A stretch of 64,000 nt of DNA from Alterinioella nitratireducens (GCF_013155465.1 NZ_JABJVX010000001.1:434001-498000); one strand, 5' to 3'; counted from the first letter of the stretch, positions 51,797 to 61,279 are shown. Notes: generated by a model from the letters alone, not told the origin. Translations and numbers: made by a program.

Positions 51797-52266
51797 CTGA
51801 AACCCGTATTCATCCGGTCACCGGCAAGCGTCTCACGCGTCAGGTCCGGACACAGGTTGTCGCCTTCGGCTCACTGAGTGCAAGCGCGGATGTGCCTGGG
51901 TGGTATCCGGAGGATGACAGCGACTCGATTCACTCGGGGTCGGACCTTTCGGAGCGTGACGAAGTGTTTGCGAAGCTTCGCAAAGCATATGGCGAACACG
52001 TCCGGGAAATCCGCAAGTCATTGCGGTTGACGCAGGTCGAAGCGGGCAATCTGGTCGGTGGCGGGCCCCGTGCCTTTCAGAAATACGAAAAGGGTGTCAT
52101 GCCCCCGAGCGATGCGGCGGTCGGGCTTCTGGAGATTCTCTGGAACGACCCTGCCAAGATCGAGCTCCTGAAGGGGCTCAGAAAGAGCCGGTCGGAAGTG
52201 CCAGAGGGGGGACAGGGATCGCTGCCGATGCGCAAGGCGAGCCGCCGAGGCGATGCGACAGCATAG
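51793..52266 (+). CDS. mqsA: MqsA-type antitoxin with cysteine-free N-terminal domain
   Basis: 157 aa. The C-terminal helix-turn-helix (about 85-130) reads IRKSLRLTQVEAGNLVGGGP followed by RAFQKYEKG, as in MqsA. E. coli MqsA has a zinc-binding N-terminal domain with cysteines; this protein has no cysteine anywhere, and the start is IHPVTGKRLTRQVRTQ, continuing with VPGWYPEDDSDSIHSG. This belongs to a cysteine-less MqsA subclass or has lost the metal site. It neutralises MqsR and probably represses the operon. Confidence 0.82.
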   Translation: MTETRIHPVTGKRLTRQVRTQVVAFGSLSASADVPGWYPEDDSDSIHSGSDLSERDEVFAKLRKAYGEHVREIRKSLRLTQVEAGNLVGGGPRAFQKYEKGVMPPSDAAVGLLEILWNDPAKIELLKGLRKSRSEVPEGGQGSLPMRKASRRGDATA

Positions 52267-52313
52267 GGGGGGCGCGATGTCGCGGTCTCCAATCCGAACC
52301 GCATCCGCTCTGA

Positions 52314-52341
52314 GGCCGCGCCGTTGGGTGCGGCCCTTTTT
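52314..52341 (+). terminator. terminator of mqsRA
   Basis: GGCCGC and GCGGCC pair across a ten-base loop, followed by TTTTT. The 23-base core is identical to that of the tig terminator. Confidence 0.85.
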
Positions 52342-52997
52342 CATGCCGTTTTGCAGCTGAACGCTCAAAATTTTTGTCCGCCCCCAGACGATTTTTCTAG
52401 GCCCATACGGGGTAAGGTGGTTATCCTTGCGGCACGAAACCGGAACCGTCAGATATTTGAGCCAGAATTTTTGAACCTTTTGCGCCAGTTACGACACCTA
52501 TAGCCAGGTGGGGCGTCACGCCCCTCGACGATATGGACCGGACCCCGGGTGAACGGGGCCCCCGCGTCCCGGGTGTCGGACCAAATGAACAAGAGGGCCG
52601 CGAGCGGTCCCGCGACTGGACCGCAAGAACAGGGAAGGATTGGACATGCGAACCGCTTGCCCCTGCGCCGTGCCCTTTCACCGAAAGCCGGTGAAATCCC
52701 GCGCCTGCGCCTCATTCCGACCCCATTGTCATGACAGCCAACACTCCGCGCGCCATGGGGGGCTTCGAATGCTGCCCCGGTGGCTTCACGCTTGAAACAT
52801 TCTTTCGCTGACGCAATGATGCGGGAAAGGAATTGAAATCGGAAACGGCAGGGCGGTTCGTCAACGGATCGGTCTGCTCCACGGCCCCGGGAGAGTGAGG
52901 CGGGGCCGCGTCGGTCGAGAAACGGATCATGTGAGGCCGGCATCCTGGGACAACATCACCACATGATCTCAACCAAATCTCTTGGAGGAAATAACCC
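52342..52997. other. 656-base gene-poor region with several hairpins
   Basis: No convincing protein gene. Three inverted repeats are visible: an imperfect one around 52529-52577 (CCCGGG arms), a perfect seven-base stem GCGGTCC/GGACCGC at 52604-52624 and an eight-base stem TTTCACCG/CGGTGAAA at 52676-52696. A 49-codon cysteine-rich reading frame starts at 52646 (MRTACPCAVPFHRKPVKSRA) with GGAAGGA upstream but is weak. The final 20 bases hold the GGAGGA ribosome site of the next gene. Confidence 0.5.
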
Positions 52998-54407
52998 GTG
53001 AGATATTTAGCCATAGCCCTTTTTGGCCTTTTCGCAACCACCGGCGCGGCGCTTGCCTGCCCGGATTACAGCCAGACCGGTGCGACCTATAATTACACCG
53101 GCGATCAGCTTTACAGCCCGCAATCCTTCAGCGTTGTGGCCGGTGGCCAGAACCAGCTGCGCAACTGCAACATGAACTATCCGGGCTATGCCACCTCGGC
53201 CCCGGATTTCTCGTTCTACCTGAGCGGGATGGACCCGTATTACCTGGTCGCGGATGTCGTCAGCTCCTGCGATTCCCTGCTGCTGGTGAACACGGCCAAC
53301 GCCACCTGGCTGTTCGACGATGACAGCAGCGAGGGGTTGCAGCCCCGGCTTGAAGTGCGCGGCGCGCAGAACCTCAATGGCCGCGTCGATGTCTGGGTCG
53401 GAACCTATAACGGCTCCTATTGCGATGCGACGCTGAACATGGAGACCTGGTATGCCCAGGCCCCGGCCCCGACGCCCACACCGGCGCCGACCCCGGCCCC
53501 GGTGCCGACGCCGACACCCGCCGCCGCGTGCCCGAGCTTTGCCGCGCCCGCGCCGCAATACTACTCGATCACCGGTCAGCAGCTCTACACACCGCAGAGC
53601 TACCAGGTGACCGCCGTGGGCGGTGCCTCGCTGCGCAGCTGCAACCTGCAATATCCCGGCTATGCCAGCCAGGTTCCGCAATATTCCTTCGAGATGAGCG
53701 GGATGGACCCCTATTACCTGGTCGCGGATGTGCAGGCCTCCTGCGATACGCTTCTCTTGGTGAACACGGCGAACGGCACCTGGCTGTTTGACGATGACAG
53801 CGCCGGCAGCCTGCAACCGCAGTTGGAGGTGCGCGGCGCGCAGAACCTCAATGGCCGGGTCGATATCTGGGTCGGCACCTATGGCAACACGTCCTGTCAG
53901 GGAACGCTGAACATGGAAAGCTTCTATGCGCAGGCCCCGACGCCCACGCCGACCCCCACGCCGACCCCGATGCCCACGCCCACGCCGACCCCGGCGGGCG
54001 GGTGCCCGTCCTGGCAGGTGCCGGGCCAGACCTACAACCTGACCGGGCAGCAGCTCTACAGCCCGCAGCGCTATCAGGTCACGGCCAGCGGGTCCGCCAA
54101 CCTGCGTGACTGCCCGATGGAGGGCCGCGGCTATGTCAACCAGCAGCCGCAATATTCCTTCATCCTGTCGGGCATGGAGGAGTATGGCCGGCTCGAGATC
54201 GAGGTCGAGAGCCAGTGCGATCCGACCCTCCTGGTCAACACGCCGAACACGACCTGGCATTTCGACGATGATGGCGGCGGCAGCCTGCAGCCGGAGCTCA
54301 ACATCACCTCGGGCCCGAACCTGAACGGCCGCCTGGATGTCTGGGTCGGGACCTATAACGGCAACTCCTGCCAGGCCACGCTGGAACTGGAGACCTGGTA
54401 CAACTGA
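52998..54407 (+). CDS. secreted protein with three copies of a novel four-cysteine beta domain
   Basis: 469 aa. Signal peptide 1-20 (MRYLAIALFGLFATTGAALA), then three units of about 135 residues joined by TPAP/TPTP linkers (155-175 and 313-333). Each unit has four cysteines at matched places: 21, 57, 91, 142; 178, 215, 249, 300; 336, 372, 407, 458. Consensus pieces are CP..., TGxQLYxPQ, PGYAxxxPxxSF, SGMDPYYLVADV, LLLVNTANxTW.FDDD and NLNGRxDVWVGTY. The acidic FDDD turn and WVGTY strand recall PPC-like beta sandwiches; no Pfam family is claimed. GTG start with GGAGGA ten bases upstream. Confidence 0.85.
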   Translation: MRYLAIALFGLFATTGAALACPDYSQTGATYNYTGDQLYSPQSFSVVAGGQNQLRNCNMNYPGYATSAPDFSFYLSGMDPYYLVADVVSSCDSLLLVNTANATWLFDDDSSEGLQPRLEVRGAQNLNGRVDVWVGTYNGSYCDATLNMETWYAQAPAPTPTPAPTPAPVPTPTPAAACPSFAAPAPQYYSITGQQLYTPQSYQVTAVGGASLRSCNLQYPGYASQVPQYSFEMSGMDPYYLVADVQASCDTLLLVNTANGTWLFDDDSAGSLQPQLEVRGAQNLNGRVDIWVGTYGNTSCQGTLNMESFYAQAPTPTPTPTPTPMPTPTPTPAGGCPSWQVPGQTYNLTGQQLYSPQRYQVTASGSANLRDCPMEGRGYVNQQPQYSFILSGMEEYGRLEIEVESQCDPTLLVNTPNTTWHFDDDGGGSLQPELNITSGPNLNGRLDVWVGTYNGNSCQATLELETWYN

Positions 54408-54435
54408 TACCGGCGATCGCTGGAAACTTAGGAAG

Positions 54436-54465
54436 GGGCCGCTCCGACCGGGGCGGCCCTTTTTC
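54436..54465 (+). terminator. terminator of the three-domain secreted protein gene
   Basis: GGGCCGC (54436-54442) pairs with GCGGCCC (54453-54459), followed by TTTTTCC. The remaining 280 bases to the next gene are AT-richer than the surroundings and show only short repeats. Confidence 0.85.
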
Positions 54466-54745
54466 CGTTTCGGGCGCGGGGCGGCAAAAAATTCTGGACG
54501 TGGCGTCAAGCCTCGATAATACTCTTTGCCAAGGCCGGTGACGTGAACGTCAGCGTCAGCTTCCGGTCGGTCGCTTGTCGATAGCGTGAGGGGGCGGAAT
54601 GCCTTGGGATCATTGAAGAATCCTCCTTTGAACCCCGTTCCCCAATGCCACGACATACAAAAAGTAACGGGTCGATCACTTTTCGTGTAGACAGGACACT
54701 AATCGGGGGCTAATGTCCCCTTGCATGATAATAATGGAGTTTACA

Positions 54746-55213
54746 ATGCGCACCCTAATTGCTTCCTTCTTCGTTCTTTTGTCCCTTTCAGCTGCGGCGG
54801 TGGCCTGTCCCCAGATCCAGCAAGGTCGGGCGTCCTATTCCGTGACCGGCCAGGATCTCTACACCCCCAACCGCTATTCCGTCACGGCCGGCGGCAACCA
54901 GAACCTGCGCAACTGCGGCTGGAACAACACCGGCTATGTCATTTCGCAGCCTGATTTCTCGTTCTATACATCCGGCATGAGCGGATATGGCCGCCTCGAG
55001 ATCGAAGTGACCCAGGCCGCCTGCGACACGATCTTGCTGGTGAACTCGGCCAACGCGTCCTGGTTCTATGACGATGACAGCGCCGGCTACCCGAACCCGC
55101 GCATCAACCTCTATGGCACCGCCAACACCCAGGGCCGTATCGACGTCTGGGTCGGCACATATGGCACCTCGAACTGCTCGGCGACGCTTGAGATGGAAAC
55201 CTGGTACAACTGA
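54746..55213 (+). CDS. secreted single-domain paralogue of the four-cysteine family
   Basis: 155 aa. Signal peptide 1-20 (MRTLIASFFVLLSLSAAAVA), then one domain with cysteines at 21, 57, 93 and 144. It shares with the preceding gene TGQDLYTPNRYSVTAGGNQN, SGMSGYGRLEIEV, ILLVNSANASW.YDDD, and GRIDVWVGTYG ending ETWYN. It is closest to the third unit of the upstream gene (both have YGRLEIEV and end ETWYN). ATG at 54746 follows TGGAG. It has its own terminator. Confidence 0.85.
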   Translation: MRTLIASFFVLLSLSAAAVACPQIQQGRASYSVTGQDLYTPNRYSVTAGGNQNLRNCGWNNTGYVISQPDFSFYTSGMSGYGRLEIEVTQAACDTILLVNSANASWFYDDDSAGYPNPRINLYGTANTQGRIDVWVGTYGTSNCSATLEMETWYN

Positions 55214-55236
55214 GACCGGATCCCATGATCGCAAGG

Positions 55237-55267
55237 AAGGCCGTCCCGCATCGGGGCGGCCTTTCTT
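55237..55267 (+). terminator. terminator of the single-domain gene
   Basis: AAGGCCG-T-CCCG and CGGG-G-CGGCCTT form a long stem around CAT, followed by TCTTCTTTC. It lies 24 bases after the stop. Confidence 0.85.
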
Positions 55268-55504
55268 CTTTCGGGGCAGGGGAGATGGATACGTGTTGCA
55301 TATACACGAACATGAGTCTACCCTCTGCCTTGCGGCCCGATTCCCTGACCGGACTGCAAATGACCCGCAAGCCAGCCCGTCCCCCTGAAGGCCGGACCGG
55401 CCTTGCCAAACCCAACCGGGCCGATCTGTCCCCAATTGCTTTTCCCTACGTTCCGGCCCATCCTTAACCCCAATGTTTTTAAGCCCCTACCTGGAGTCAC
55501 TGCA

Positions 55505-56215
55505 ATGAAATCGATTCTCCTCTCCTCCGCCTTCGTCCTGGCGACAAGCGCCGCCGGCTTTGCCTGCCCAACCTGGGAGCAACCCGGTGAAACCTACAGC
55601 TTCACCGGCGCGCAGCTGGTCGGCGGGCAGCAAGCGCCCGTGGTCGCGGGCGGTCAATTCTCGGTCGCGGATTGCGGTCTGCCGGGCGTCGGTGCCGCCG
55701 CGGCCACGCCGGACTTTTCCCTGATCCTCAGCCAAATGGACGATTATGACCTGGAACTGTCGGTCGAGTCCGCCTGCGACGCGACATTGCTGGTCAACAC
55801 GGTCACCACGACCTGGCTGTTCGATGATGACAGCAATGGCAATCTCGACCCGCGCCTGACCGTGTCGGGGGCCGAGAACCTGAATGGCCGCGTGGATATC
55901 TGGGTCGGCTCCTATGATGGCAGCTTTTGCGAGGCCAGCCTGACGGCGCAAGCGATCCCGGTCGGCGGGGCGGCCCCGGCACCGGGCGGCGGCTTTGCAC
56001 CTGCGCCGGGTTCGGATACGGATACGCCTGCACCGGCGCCTGCACCGGCACCGGCCCCCGCACCTGCTCCGGCGCCTGCACCTGCTCCGGCGCCCGCGCC
56101 TGCTCCGGCGCCTGCACCAACTCCGGCGCCCGCACCTGCTCCGGCGCCCGAACCCGCGCCTGCACCGGCCCCTGCACCAGCTCCGGCTCCGGCCCCTGGC
56201 GGTGACAACAAGTAA
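55505..56215 (+). CDS. secreted four-cysteine domain with Ala-Pro repeat tail
   Basis: 236 aa. Signal peptide 1-20 (MKSILLSSAFVLATSAAGFA). One domain (about 21-152) with cysteines 21, 57, 91, 142 and the family motifs TLLVNTVTTTWLFDDDS and NLNGRVDIWVGSYDGS. The last 80 residues are a PAPAPAP repeat with a few Thr and Glu residues, DNA of near-tandem CCTGCTCCGGCG-type units. The tail is a stiff spacer typical of surface-exposed proteins. Third of three adjacent paralogues. Confidence 0.85.
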   Translation: MKSILLSSAFVLATSAAGFACPTWEQPGETYSFTGAQLVGGQQAPVVAGGQFSVADCGLPGVGAAAATPDFSLILSQMDDYDLELSVESACDATLLVNTVTTTWLFDDDSNGNLDPRLTVSGAENLNGRVDIWVGSYDGSFCEASLTAQAIPVGGAAPAPGGGFAPAPGSDTDTPAPAPAPAPAPAPAPAPAPAPAPAPAPAPAPTPAPAPAPAPEPAPAPAPAPAPAPAPGGDNK

Positions 56216-56235
56216 CGACCTGCCGACCACCATCG

Positions 56236-56269
56236 CGGCCCGCCCCTTGCACAAAGGGGCGGGCCGTTT
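56236..56269 (+). terminator. terminator of the Ala-Pro tailed gene
   Basis: CGGCCCGCCCCTT pairs with AAGGGGCGGGCCG (13-base stem, five-base loop), followed by TTTCTC. Confidence 0.92.
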
Positions 56270-56287
56270 CTCGTCAGCCCGTGACAC

Positions 56288-56320
56288 GAAAAAACCGCGC
56301 CCCGAGAGGCGCGGTTTTCC
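56288..56320 (-). terminator. terminator of the rpsF-rpsR-rplI operon
   Basis: On the minus strand AAAACCGCGCC pairs with GGCGCGGTTTT and is followed by TTCG. The A- and T-rich flanks make it usable on both strands. It is 28 bases past the rplI stop. Confidence 0.88.
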
Positions 56321-56347
56321 TGTCCCTCATCACTGAGGTCGATCGGA

Positions 56348-56995
56348 TCAGGCTTGTTCTTCGGTCTCGTCGCCCGAGCCGTCTTCCGATGTGTCCGTGT
56401 CGATATCCGCCGCTTCGGCCAAGTCCTCGTCATCCGAGGCAGCCGCGCCGATATCGTCGAACAGCTCCGCGATCTCGAAATCGGCCGCGGCCTCTTCCTC
56501 GGCCGCGAGATCCTGGATCGACTTGCCGGACGCCTGCAGCTCGGCCTCTTCCGGCGAGCGGGCGACGTTCAGCTCGATGTCGACCTCGACCTCGGGGTGG
56601 AGGACGACATGCACGACATGCACGCCCAGATACTTGATCGGGCGCGACAGCGCGACCTGCTTCTTGTCAAGCGTGAAGCCCTCGGCGGTGGCGGCATCGG
56701 CGGCGTCACGCGTGGTGACCGAGCCATAGAGCGCGCCCGCATCCGAGGCCGAGCGGATCACGACGAACTGCTGGCCCGCCAGCTTTTCGCCCATCTTCTC
56801 GGCTTCGGCCTTCGTCTCCAGGTTTTGCGCCTCAAGCTGCGCTTTCTGGTTCTCGAAGGTCTTCAGGTTGGTTTCATTGGCGCGCAGGGCTTTCTTCTGC
56901 GGCAGCAGGAAATTGCGGGCATAGCCCTCCTTGACGGAGACGACTTCGCCCATCTGGCCCAGTTTGGCCACGCGTTCCAGAAGGATAACGTCCAT
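56348..56995 (-). CDS. rplI: 50S ribosomal protein L9 with acidic C-terminal extension
   Basis: 215 aa; normal L9 is about 150. The N-terminal domain [39 protein letters not shown] and the connecting helix are standard; the C-terminal domain has [12 protein letters not shown] and [15 protein letters not shown]. Residues from about 160 on are an added Glu/Asp/Ala tail ([20 protein letters not shown] continuing to ETEEQA). Third gene of the rpsF-rpsR-rplI operon. Confidence 0.95.
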   Translation of the reverse strand: MDVILLERVAKLGQMGEVVSVKEGYARNFLLPQKKALRANETNLKTFENQKAQLEAQNLETKAEAEKMGEKLAGQQFVVIRSASDAGALYGSVTTRDAADAATAEGFTLDKKQVALSRPIKYLGVHVVHVVLHPEVEVDIELNVARSPEEAELQASGKSIQDLAAEEEAAADFEIAELFDDIGAAASDDEDLAEAADIDTDTSEDGSGDETEEQA

Positions 56996-57007
56996 GGGTC
57001 AGGTTCC

Positions 57008-57235
57008 TTATTTTACGGCGTAGGGCAGCAGGGCCAGGAACCGCGCGCGTTTGATCGCACGGGCCAGGGCGCGCTGGTTCTTTGCCCCAACGGCGGTGAT
57101 ACGGGAGGGCACGATCTTGCCACGCTCGGAGATGTAGCGCTGCAGCAGGCGGGTGTCCTTGTAGTCGATCTTCGGCGCGTTCTCGCCCTCGAACGGGTCG
57201 GTCTTGCGGCGGCGGAAAAACGGTTTTGCGGCCAT
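57008..57235 (-). CDS. rpsR: 30S ribosomal protein S18
   Basis: 75 aa. Typical S18 motifs: [59 protein letters not shown]. Binds 16S rRNA next to S6. Spacing to rpsF and rplI is 12-22 bases. Confidence 0.97.
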   Translation of the reverse strand: MAAKPFFRRRKTDPFEGENAPKIDYKDTRLLQRYISERGKIVPSRITAVGAKNQRALARAIKRARFLALLPYAVK

Positions 57236-57256
57236 CTTGTCTGTTCCTTCCCTGGC

Positions 57257-57610
57257 TTAGCGGCGTTCGCGGCGGTCGCCACGTTCTTCGCGCTTCTGCA
57301 TCTGGACCGAGGGGCCCTCGGCGTGGTCGTCGACCTTGATGGTCAGCACGCGCATGACGTCGTCATGCAGGCGCATCAGGCGCTCCATCTCCTGCACGGC
57401 GGTCGCGGGTGCGTCGGTGCGGATGAAGGCGTAATGGCCCTTGCGGTTCTTGTTGATCTTGTAGGCCATCGTCTTGACGCCCCAGTATTCGGTATCGACG
57501 ACCTTGCCGCCATTATCCGAAAGGACGGTGCCGAAATGTTCGATCAGGCCTTCGGCTTGCGTGTTGGACAGATCCTGACGCGCAATCATCACATGCTCGT
57601 AGAGAGGCAT
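57257..57610 (-). CDS. rpsF: 30S ribosomal protein S6
   Basis: 117 aa. Motifs: MPLYEHVMIARQDLSNTQAE, VVDTEYWGVKTMAYKINKNRKGHYAF (parts), RLMRLHDDVMRVLTIKVD. It partners S18 in the small subunit. ATG at 57608-57610 begins MPLYEHV, the standard start. The C-terminus is charged (KREERGDRRERR). First gene of the operon; its promoter must lie in 57611-57878. Confidence 0.97.
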   Translation of the reverse strand: MPLYEHVMIARQDLSNTQAEGLIEHFGTVLSDNGGKVVDTEYWGVKTMAYKINKNRKGHYAFIRTDAPATAVQEMERLMRLHDDVMRVLTIKVDDHAEGPSVQMQKREERGDRRERR

Positions 57611-57878
57611 GAGTTCTCCAGTCTTTTTTACAGGGCGCGTTTCAAAGGCCGGGGCTGATCCTCCGCCCCCCGACCACGAGAGACCGCGCCGGTGCATGGG
57701 CAACGGCGGAGGAAGTCCGCGTTATAGCCATCTGGGCGCGGGGATCAAGCAGGTTTTGCGGGCCAGCACGAATGCCCATGAAGGATCACGCGGCGGTCAC
57801 GATTTCTGCGCAATTCGAGGCGAATTTTCATCAACCGAATCCAGATGATCCAGATTGGGACGAACAATCGTGTTGAAC

Positions 57879-58856
<978 letters not shown>

Positions 58857-59074
58857 TCGCCTCTCGACGCCCGCCCCGGCGATTCGCGCCCGCGCCTGAC
58901 ACAACCTGCGGCTGCTGGAATCGGGCCGATCCCGGTCCGCTCCATCCCGATCGGATGCAGGTAGTCGACAATTTGGCCAAAAAAGTTGACGTAACGTCAC
59001 TTGTCGCGCCTTTGCGGTCCTGTGCCCGCATCCTGAAAGGTGTTACCCTCGATCCCGCAACAGGAGGTCGAGGG

Positions 59075-59464
59075 ATGGTGGCAATAGCGCCGCTGGATTG
59101 GATGGGTTTGCGCGACCTGGCGTGGGGTCTGGCCCTGCCCGGAACGGTCGAGACCGACCGGCCGCAAGGCCCCTGCCTGACCGCGCATGGGCAACTCTGG
59201 ACCTGGTGGGACCGGCAGACCGATGCCCCCGGCTTTCGTATCCTGCCCGTCGAACGCCCGTTCCTGATCGCCGCCGAACCCGAGGTGTTCTTTGTCACAC
59301 CCGAGATCGAGACCCGCCACCAGATGTTCGCGCGGCCCGACCGGGTCAGCCTGGGATGGGTGCAGGGCCACCTGCTGCTGAGCTGGCGGGCGCTGGCGCC
59401 GCGCTCCTTCGTGGAGATGTTTCCGGGCGAAGGCCCCCCGGTGCCGAGCTATTCGCGATTCTAG
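59075..59464 (+). CDS. MmcQ/YjbR-like protein
   Basis: 129 aa. MGLRDLAWGLALPGTVETDR, GQLWTWWDRQTDAPGFRILP, FLIAAEPEVFFVTPE and GWVQGHLLLSWRALAPRSFV fit the YjbR/CyaY-like fold with its ALxLPG start. Some relatives bind DNA; function unknown. ATG at 59075 follows CAGGAGGTCGAGG; the longer in-frame reading back to 58955 has no good start. The 218 bases before it (58857-59074) hold no other gene. Confidence 0.72.
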   Translation: MVAIAPLDWMGLRDLAWGLALPGTVETDRPQGPCLTAHGQLWTWWDRQTDAPGFRILPVERPFLIAAEPEVFFVTPEIETRHQMFARPDRVSLGWVQGHLLLSWRALAPRSFVEMFPGEGPPVPSYSRF

Positions 59465-59557
59465 GATGCGGGGCGATTTGCGAAACGCATTGCCTTGCGG
59501 GGGCCCCGTAAGCCAAGATAGCGTCAGCAAAACAACAAATTCGGGTGCAGCACGACC

Positions 59558-60499
59558 ATGACCAGAGCATTTCTTTTCCCCGGGCAGGGCGCCCAGACCA
59601 TCGGCATGGGCCAGGCGCTGGCGCAGGATTATGCCGCCGCGCAGGCCGTCTTCGACGAGGTCGACGAGGCCCTGGGAGAGAAACTGTCGGACCTGATCTG
59701 GACCGGCAGCCAGGACGATCTGACGCTGACCAGGAACGCGCAGCCGGCGCTGATGGCGACGTCGATGGCGGCGATGGCGGCGCTGAAATCGGAAGGGGTC
59801 ACGATCGAGGCGGCAGCCTATGTGGCGGGCCATTCGCTTGGCGAATACTCGGCGCTGTGTGCGGCGGGGGCGTTGAGCCTCGCGGATACCGCGCGGCTCC
59901 TGCGCACGCGGGGGCAGGCGATGCAGGAGGCGGTTCCGGTCGGCAAGGGCGCGATGGCGGCGCTGTTGGGTCTGGACCTTGCAACCGCGCAGAAAGTGGC
60001 GAAAGCCGCCGCGCAGGGCCAGATCTGCACGGCGGCCAATGACAATGACCCGGCGCAGGTCGTGGTTTCGGGCCACCGTGAGGCGGTCGAACGCGCGGTG
60101 GAGCTGGCCAAGGCGGAAGGGGCGAAACGCGCGATCTTGCTGCCGGTCTCGGCCCCGTTCCACTGCGCCTTGATGGACCCCGCCGCCGAGGTCATGGCCG
60201 ATGCGTTGAGCCATGTCGATATCGAGCGCCCCGCCGTGCCGGTCGTGGGCAATATCACGGCGCATGCCGAAAGCTCGCCCATGCTGTTGCGCAACCACCT
60301 GGTCGACCAGGTGACGGGCGCGGTGCGCTGGCGCGAATCCGTGTTGTGGATGGCGGCGCATGGCGTGACCGAGACCTGGGAGATCGGGGCCGGAAAGGCG
60401 CTGACGGGCATGGTTCGGCGGATCGACAAGTCGCTGGCCACCCGCACGGTCGGCACGCCGGACGAGGTCCGCGCGGCGGCGGAAACGCTGAACGGCTGA
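59558..60499 (+). CDS. fabD: malonyl-CoA ACP transacylase
   Basis: 313 aa enzyme that moves malonyl from CoA to the acyl carrier protein. Active-site GHSLGEY (Ser93), FPGQGAQTIGMG, the partner His in APFHCALMDPA and NITAHAESSP region. Length is normal. First of a fatty-acid biosynthesis set; 42 bases before fabG. Confidence 0.96.
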   Translation: MTRAFLFPGQGAQTIGMGQALAQDYAAAQAVFDEVDEALGEKLSDLIWTGSQDDLTLTRNAQPALMATSMAAMAALKSEGVTIEAAAYVAGHSLGEYSALCAAGALSLADTARLLRTRGQAMQEAVPVGKGAMAALLGLDLATAQKVAKAAAQGQICTAANDNDPAQVVVSGHREAVERAVELAKAEGAKRAILLPVSAPFHCALMDPAAEVMADALSHVDIERPAVPVVGNITAHAESSPMLLRNHLVDQVTGAVRWRESVLWMAAHGVTETWEIGAGKALTGMVRRIDKSLATRTVGTPDEVRAAAETLNG

Positions 60500-60541
60500 G
60501 ACCCGGACAATTTTACATACAAGATGAGGAAGAGGGCGGAG

Positions 60542-61279
60542 ATGGTTGATTTGACGGGAAAATGCGCGCTGGTGACCGGCGCGTCGGGCGGCATCGGGGC
60601 CGAGATCGCGCGCGCGCTGCATGGCGCGGGGGCCACTGTGGGCCTGTCGGGCACGCGGGTCGAGCCGCTGGAGGCGCTGGCGGCAGACCTGGGCGCGCGC
60701 GCCCATGTGCTGCCCTGCAACCTGAGCGATGCCGAAGCCGTCCAGGCGCTGCCGAAACAGGCCGCCGAGGCGATGGGCGCGGTTGACATCCTGGTCAACA
60801 ACGCAGGGATAACCCGCGACAACCTCTTCATGCGGATGTCGGATGAGGAATGGACCTCTGTGCTGGAGGTCAACCTGACCTCGACCATGCGGCTTTGCCG
60901 GGGCGTGTTGCGCGGCATGATGAAGGCGCGGTGGGGGCGGATCGTCAATATCAGCTCGGTCGTGGGCGCCACGGGCAATCCCGGTCAGGGGAACTATGCC
61001 GCGTCCAAGGCGGGCATGATCGGCATGTCGAAATCGCTGGCCTACGAGGTCGCCTCGCGCGGGATCACGGTGAACGCGGTGGCCCCCGGCTTTATCGAAA
61101 CGGCGATGACCGACAAGCTGACCGACGATCAGAAGGACAAGATCCTGACCCAGATCCCGGCGGGCCGCATGGGGAGACCCTCGGAGGTCGCGGCGGCCGT
61201 GCTCTACCTGGCGGCCCCCGAGGCGGGCTATGTCACCGGCACCACGCTGCACGTCAATGGCGGCATGGCGATGATCTGA
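60542..61279 (+). CDS. fabG: 3-oxoacyl-ACP reductase
   Basis: 245 aa SDR enzyme. Cofactor loop TGASGGIGAEIARAL (12-26), NNAG at 86-89, catalytic Ser139, Tyr152 and Lys156 in NISSVVGATGNPGQGNYAAS. It reduces beta-ketoacyl-ACP with NADPH. ATG at 60542 (MVDLTGKCALVTG). The stop overlaps the next gene (TGATG). Confidence 0.96.
   Translation: MVDLTGKCALVTGASGGIGAEIARALHGAGATVGLSGTRVEPLEALAADLGARAHVLPCNLSDAEAVQALPKQAAEAMGAVDILVNNAGITRDNLFMRMSDEEWTSVLEVNLTSTMRLCRGVLRGMMKARWGRIVNISSVVGATGNPGQGNYAASKAGMIGMSKSLAYEVASRGITVNAVAPGFIETAMTDKLTDDQKDKILTQIPAGRMGRPSEVAAAVLYLAAPEAGYVTGTTLHVNGGMAMI

Noticed and set aside
52676-52710. Possible cobalamin riboswitch (GCCGGTGAAATCC resembles a B12 box)
   Set aside because: The other conserved riboswitch segments (GCCCCCGCNACTG-like and flanking pairing) are missing and no cobalamin gene follows.
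55912-56433. Minus-strand Gly-Ala repeat open frame resembling PE_PGRS proteins
   Set aside because: It is the complement of the Ala-Pro tail of the 55505-56215 gene and crosses two terminators.
58997-61252. 751-codon minus-strand open frame
   Set aside because: Shadow of the YjbR-like, fabD and fabG genes; no recognisable protein features.
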